A DNA stretch of 64,000 nucleotides, from assembly GCF_024723735.1 (NCBI RefSeq), contig NZ_JANQDU010000001.1, positions 1,302,001 through 1,366,000 of the forward strand. The letters are read 5' to 3'. This document shows, piece after piece, positions 61,368 through 64,000 of this stretch. The notes beneath the pieces were generated by a model. That model had not been told where the DNA came from. It made no database searches and was given only the letters and a program-made list of their open reading frames with translations. Made by a program: the position numbers and the translations under genes. The DNA is from Frigidibacter sp. ROC022. Its GTDB lineage: Bacteria > Pseudomonadota > Alphaproteobacteria > Rhodobacterales > Rhodobacteraceae. Positions within the stretch are counted from its first letter, which is position 1, and the number at the start of each line of letters is the position of its first letter.

Positions 61368-63077
61368 CTAATACAGGAAGTAGCGCTGTGCCATCGGCAG
61401 AACCTCGGCGGGCTGGCAGGTCAGGAATTCGCCGTCGGCGCGGACCTCGTAGGTCTCGGGGTTGATCTCGACCTTGGGCAGCGCATCGTTCAGCCGCATC
61501 TCGGCCTTGCCGATCCCCCGCGTGCCTTCGACCGCGACGCAATCCTTGGCCAGGCCAAGCCGCTCGCCGATGCCCTCTTCCATCGCGGCGGCCGAGACAT
61601 AGGTGACCGAGGAGCGTTCCAGCGAGCGCCCGAAGGCGCCGAACATCGGCCGCATGTGAACCGGCTGCGGGGTCGGAATCGAGGCGTTCGGATCGCCCAT
61701 CTGCGCCGCCGCGATCGTGCCGCCGATCAGCACCATTTCGGGTTTCACCCCGAAGAACGCCGGATGCCAGAGCACCAGGTCGGCGCGCTTGCCCTCTTCG
61801 ACGCTGCCCGAATGTTTCGCGAAACCATGCGCCACCGCCGGGTTGATCGTGTATTTGGCGACATAGCGCTTGACCCGCGCGTTGTCGTTCTCGCCGGTCT
61901 CCTCGGCCAGCCGCCCGCGCTGCTTGCGCATCTTGTCGGCGGTCTGCCAGGTGCGGATGATGACCTCGCCCACCCGGCCCATGGCCTGGCTGTCGCTGGC
62001 GATGATCGAGAGCGCGCCCATGTCGTGCAGGATGTCCTCGGCGGCAATGGTCTCGCGCCGGATGCGGCTTTCGGCGAAGGCGACGTCTTCCGGGATCGAC
62101 TTGTCCAGGTGGTGGCAGACCATCAGCATGTCGAGATGCTCTTCCAGCGTGTTCACGGTGAAGGGCCGTGTCGGATTGGTCGAGGAGGGGATCACGTTCG
62201 GCTGGCCGCAGATCGAGAGGATGTCGGGCGCATGGCCGCCGCCGGCGCCCTCGGTGTGGAAGGCATGGATCGTGCGGCCCTTCATCGCCGCCACCGTGGT
62301 CTCGACAAAGCCGCTTTCGTTCAGCGTGTCGGTGTGGATCATGACCTGCACGTCCATCTCGTCCGCCACCGATAGGCAGCAGTCGATGGCGCCCGGGGTG
62401 GTTCCCCAGTCCTCGTGCAGTTTCAGGGCCATGGCCCCGGCGCGGACCTGTTCGACCAGGGCTTCGGGGCGGCTGGAATTGCCCTTGCCGGCAAAGGCGA
62501 GGTTCATCGGGAAGGCGTCGGCCGATTGCAGCATCCGCCCGATGTGCCAGGCGCCGGGGGTGCAGGTGGTGGCCAGCGTGCCATGCGCCGGCCCGGTGCC
62601 GCCGCCGATCATCGTGGTCAGGCCGGAATGCAGCGCCTCCTCGATCTGCTGCGGGCAGATGAAATGGATATGGCTGTCTATCCCGCCGGCGGTGAGGATG
62701 CGGCCCTCGGCGGCGATCGCCTCGGTTCCCGGTCCGACGACGATATCGACGCCGGGCTGGGTGTCGGGGTTGCCGGCCTTGCCGATCTTGACGATCCTCC
62801 CGTCCTTCAGCCCGACATCGGCCTTGTAGATGCCGGTCCAGTCGAGGATCAGCGCATTGGTGATGACCGTGTCCACGGCGCCGCCCTCGCGGGTGATCTG
62901 GCTTTGTCCCATCCCGTCGCGGATCACCTTGCCACCGCCGAATTTCACCTCTTCCCCGTAGGTTGTGAGGTCTTTTTCAACCTCGATGACCAGATCGGTA
63001 TCGGCCAGGCGGACCCGGTCTCCGGTGGTCGGGCCATACATGGCGGCATAGGTGGTGCGGGGGATGGTGGTGGCCAT
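61368..63077 (-). CDS. ureC: Urease subunit alpha (catalytic)
   Basis: A 569-residue nickel amidohydrolase. The start ATG 63077 gives [29 protein letters not shown]. Nickel ligands and catalytic residues are seen in order: [13 protein letters not shown] (two His), the carbamylated Lys in [35 protein letters not shown], and [36 protein letters not shown], the flap with the active-site Cys-His-His. It hydrolyses urea to ammonia and carbamate. It is preceded by a phasin-like small gene and followed after 10 bases by an exported protein gene. Confidence 0.98.
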   Translation of the reverse strand: MATTIPRTTYAAMYGPTTGDRVRLADTDLVIEVEKDLTTYGEEVKFGGGKVIRDGMGQSQITREGGAVDTVITNALILDWTGIYKADVGLKDGRIVKIGKAGNPDTQPGVDIVVGPGTEAIAAEGRILTAGGIDSHIHFICPQQIEEALHSGLTTMIGGGTGPAHGTLATTCTPGAWHIGRMLQSADAFPMNLAFAGKGNSSRPEALVEQVRAGAMALKLHEDWGTTPGAIDCCLSVADEMDVQVMIHTDTLNESGFVETTVAAMKGRTIHAFHTEGAGGGHAPDILSICGQPNVIPSSTNPTRPFTVNTLEEHLDMLMVCHHLDKSIPEDVAFAESRIRRETIAAEDILHDMGALSIIASDSQAMGRVGEVIIRTWQTADKMRKQRGRLAEETGENDNARVKRYVAKYTINPAVAHGFAKHSGSVEEGKRADLVLWHPAFFGVKPEMVLIGGTIAAAQMGDPNASIPTPQPVHMRPMFGAFGRSLERSSVTYVSAAAMEEGIGERLGLAKDCVAVEGTRGIGKAEMRLNDALPKVEINPETYEVRADGEFLTCQPAEVLPMAQRYFLY

Positions 63078-63129
63078 TCTCAACTCTCCAGTCAGGCCGG
63101 CCGGCGGGCCGGGAGACGCATTGCGCGGA

Positions 63130-63438
63130 TCACGGTTTCTGCGCCCGGGTCAGCCGCCGGGCATTTGCGGCGGTCTTGCGTTTCAGCGGCGCCATGGCGG
63201 CATTGGCGATCTGGTCGGGGCGTGCGCCCTGCAGCGCCGCGCGGGTGCCGGCCAGGGCGGATTGGGCAAAGGCGGCCTGCTTTTCCGTCACCATCCGCAG
63301 GGTCTCCTGCGGATGCGGATCGGTCAACCCGAGCATGCCCATCAGCCGCAGGCCGATCACCTGCGATGCCTCGGCCCAGAGGTCCCAGGCCTGCAGCCCG
63401 GTGGTCAGCAATTCGTCGGGAGAGGAGGCGCGCGGCAT
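63130..63438 (-). CDS. Small Ala-rich helical protein between ureB and ureC (phasin-like)
   Basis: A 102-residue Ala-rich helical protein: [29 protein letters not shown], then [44 protein letters not shown]. This resembles phasin-like helices, and such orfs in urease clusters have been mislabelled in related genomes. Its start codon shares a base with the ureB stop (TGATG), so translation is coupled to ureB. The function is unknown. Confidence 0.75.
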   Translation of the reverse strand: MPRASSPDELLTTGLQAWDLWAEASQVIGLRLMGMLGLTDPHPQETLRMVTEKQAAFAQSALAGTRAALQGARPDQIANAAMAPLKRKTAANARRLTRAQKP

Positions 63439-63743
63439 CAGAGTTTCCCCATGACTTGCTGGTTGAAGCCCCAGATCTCGCGGCCGCCGCCGATCTCGAT
63501 CAAGCGCACCTCGCGGCGCTGGCCCGGCTCGAACCGCACCGCGGTGCCGGCGGCGATGTCGAGCCTGCGGCCTCGCGCCGCCTCGCGGTCGAAGTTGAGC
63601 CCGGCATTGGCCTCGGCAAAGTGGAAATGCGAGCCCACCTGCACCGGGCGGTCGCCGGTATTGGCAACCATCAGGGTGATTGCCTCGCGGCCCGCGTTCA
63701 ACGCGATCTCGCCATCGGCCAGGAACATTTCACCGGGAATCAT
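63438..63743 (-). CDS. ureB: Urease subunit beta
   Basis: A 101-residue UreB. It starts at ATG 63743 with [75 protein letters not shown], the conserved UreB core, and ends VMGKL. It scaffolds UreC. A Shine-Dalgarno-like GGAG lies upstream. It follows ureA after about 42 bases. Confidence 0.97.
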   Translation of the reverse strand: MIPGEMFLADGEIALNAGREAITLMVANTGDRPVQVGSHFHFAEANAGLNFDREAARGRRLDIAAGTAVRFEPGQRREVRLIEIGGGREIWGFNQQVMGKL

Positions 63744-63785
63744 GCGCGGCACTCCAATCTGGTTTCGCTGCAGTTGCACATATGG

Positions 63786-64000
63786 TCATCGGATCGGCTG
63801 ATGGACAGTCACCAGCTTGGTTCCGTCGGGAAAGGTGGCCTCGACCTGCACCTCGGGGATCATCTCGGGGATCCCCTCCATGCACTGGTCACGGGTGACG
63901 ACCTGTGCGCCGGCCTCCATCATGTCGGCGACCGAACGCCCGTCGCGGGCGCCTTCGACCACCGCATCGGCGATCAGCGCCACGGCCTCGGGGTAGTTCA
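63786..64000 (-). CDS. ureA: Urease subunit gamma (C-terminal part, truncated by window edge)
   Basis: The visible 71 codons read [69 protein letters not shown], the second two-thirds of UreA (usually about 100 residues). The start lies beyond position 64000. The preceding ureD gene is presumably outside as well. Confidence 0.97.
   Translation of the reverse strand, partial: NYPEAVALIADAVVEGARDGRSVADMMEAGAQVVTRDQCMEGIPEMIPEVQVEATFPDGTKLVTVHQPIR

Overview
The window reads as chromosomal DNA of a GC-rich alphaproteobacterium of the Rhodobacterales (Rhodobacter/Paracoccus-like). The evidence is gene content: ChpT of the CtrA phosphorelay, an OlsB-OlsA ornithine-lipid pair, an agl alpha-glucoside operon, a urease cluster, Usg, DUF1127 and IalB-family proteins, and an L21 protein with a long Ala/Lys tail. 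Nearly all of it is ordinary single-copy chromosome. I see no prophage, transposase, CRISPR array or plasmid function.

Layout. 1-1.2 kb: end of a GDPD-like gene and a TIM-barrel isomerase. 1.7 kb: tRNA-Ser(CGA). 2-3.8 kb: two tandem DUF2059 exported proteins. 3.8-9.5 kb: rplU-rpmA, two GNATs, obgE-proB-proA. 9.5-15.1 kb: TspO-like membrane protein, serS, then yajC-secDF-Mth938, with SecD and SecF in one reading frame. 15.2-18.4 kb: a REPIN-like palindrome, an orphan YejA-type binding protein, a probable small RNA gene and a 3-hydroxybutyrate dehydrogenase. 18.5-25.8 kb: DUF502, psuK-psuG, chpT, DUF3553, olsB-olsA, a divergent ThiE, TfoX-like, TrmJ. 25.8-31.1 kb: cell-envelope genes (DUF882, L,D-transpeptidase, then lpxD-ACP-ketoacyl synthase). 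31.2-38.4 kb: IalB, a gene-poor stretch with orphan terminators, a HerA-like ATPase, a membrane alpha/beta-hydrolase coupled to a cytochrome P450, and Mrp. 38.5-49.3 kb: a divergent glucoside regulon (aglR-GH1-glk against aglEFGAK). 49.3-58.5 kb: gluQ, trmFO, lysR, gyrA, usg, rnd, a lipoprotein, sufE. 58.5-64 kb: urease genes from ureG back to a truncated ureA.

How the genes work together. The agl block imports alpha-glucosides (AglEFGK), hydrolyses them (AglA, plus a GH1 beta-glucosidase) and phosphorylates the glucose (Glk), under a LacI-type repressor with candidate operators in the divergent gap. The urease block makes the apoenzyme (UreABC) and its nickel-insertion factors (UreEFG). The 26-31 kb block looks like envelope remodelling, with a complete LpxD next to its own ACP and condensing enzyme. 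ChpT is encoded here, and I find TTAA-N7-TTAA (CtrA-box-like) sites before olsB and before a LysR gene.

Most worth following: two unannotated small RNA candidates; a REPIN-like family that doubles as a terminator; a pentanucleotide repeat filling a promoter spacer; the lpxD-ACP-KAS cassette; the hydrolase-P450 pair; and extra membrane segments in both agl permeases. All identifications come from reading the sequence and from memory of the families. No database search was run.
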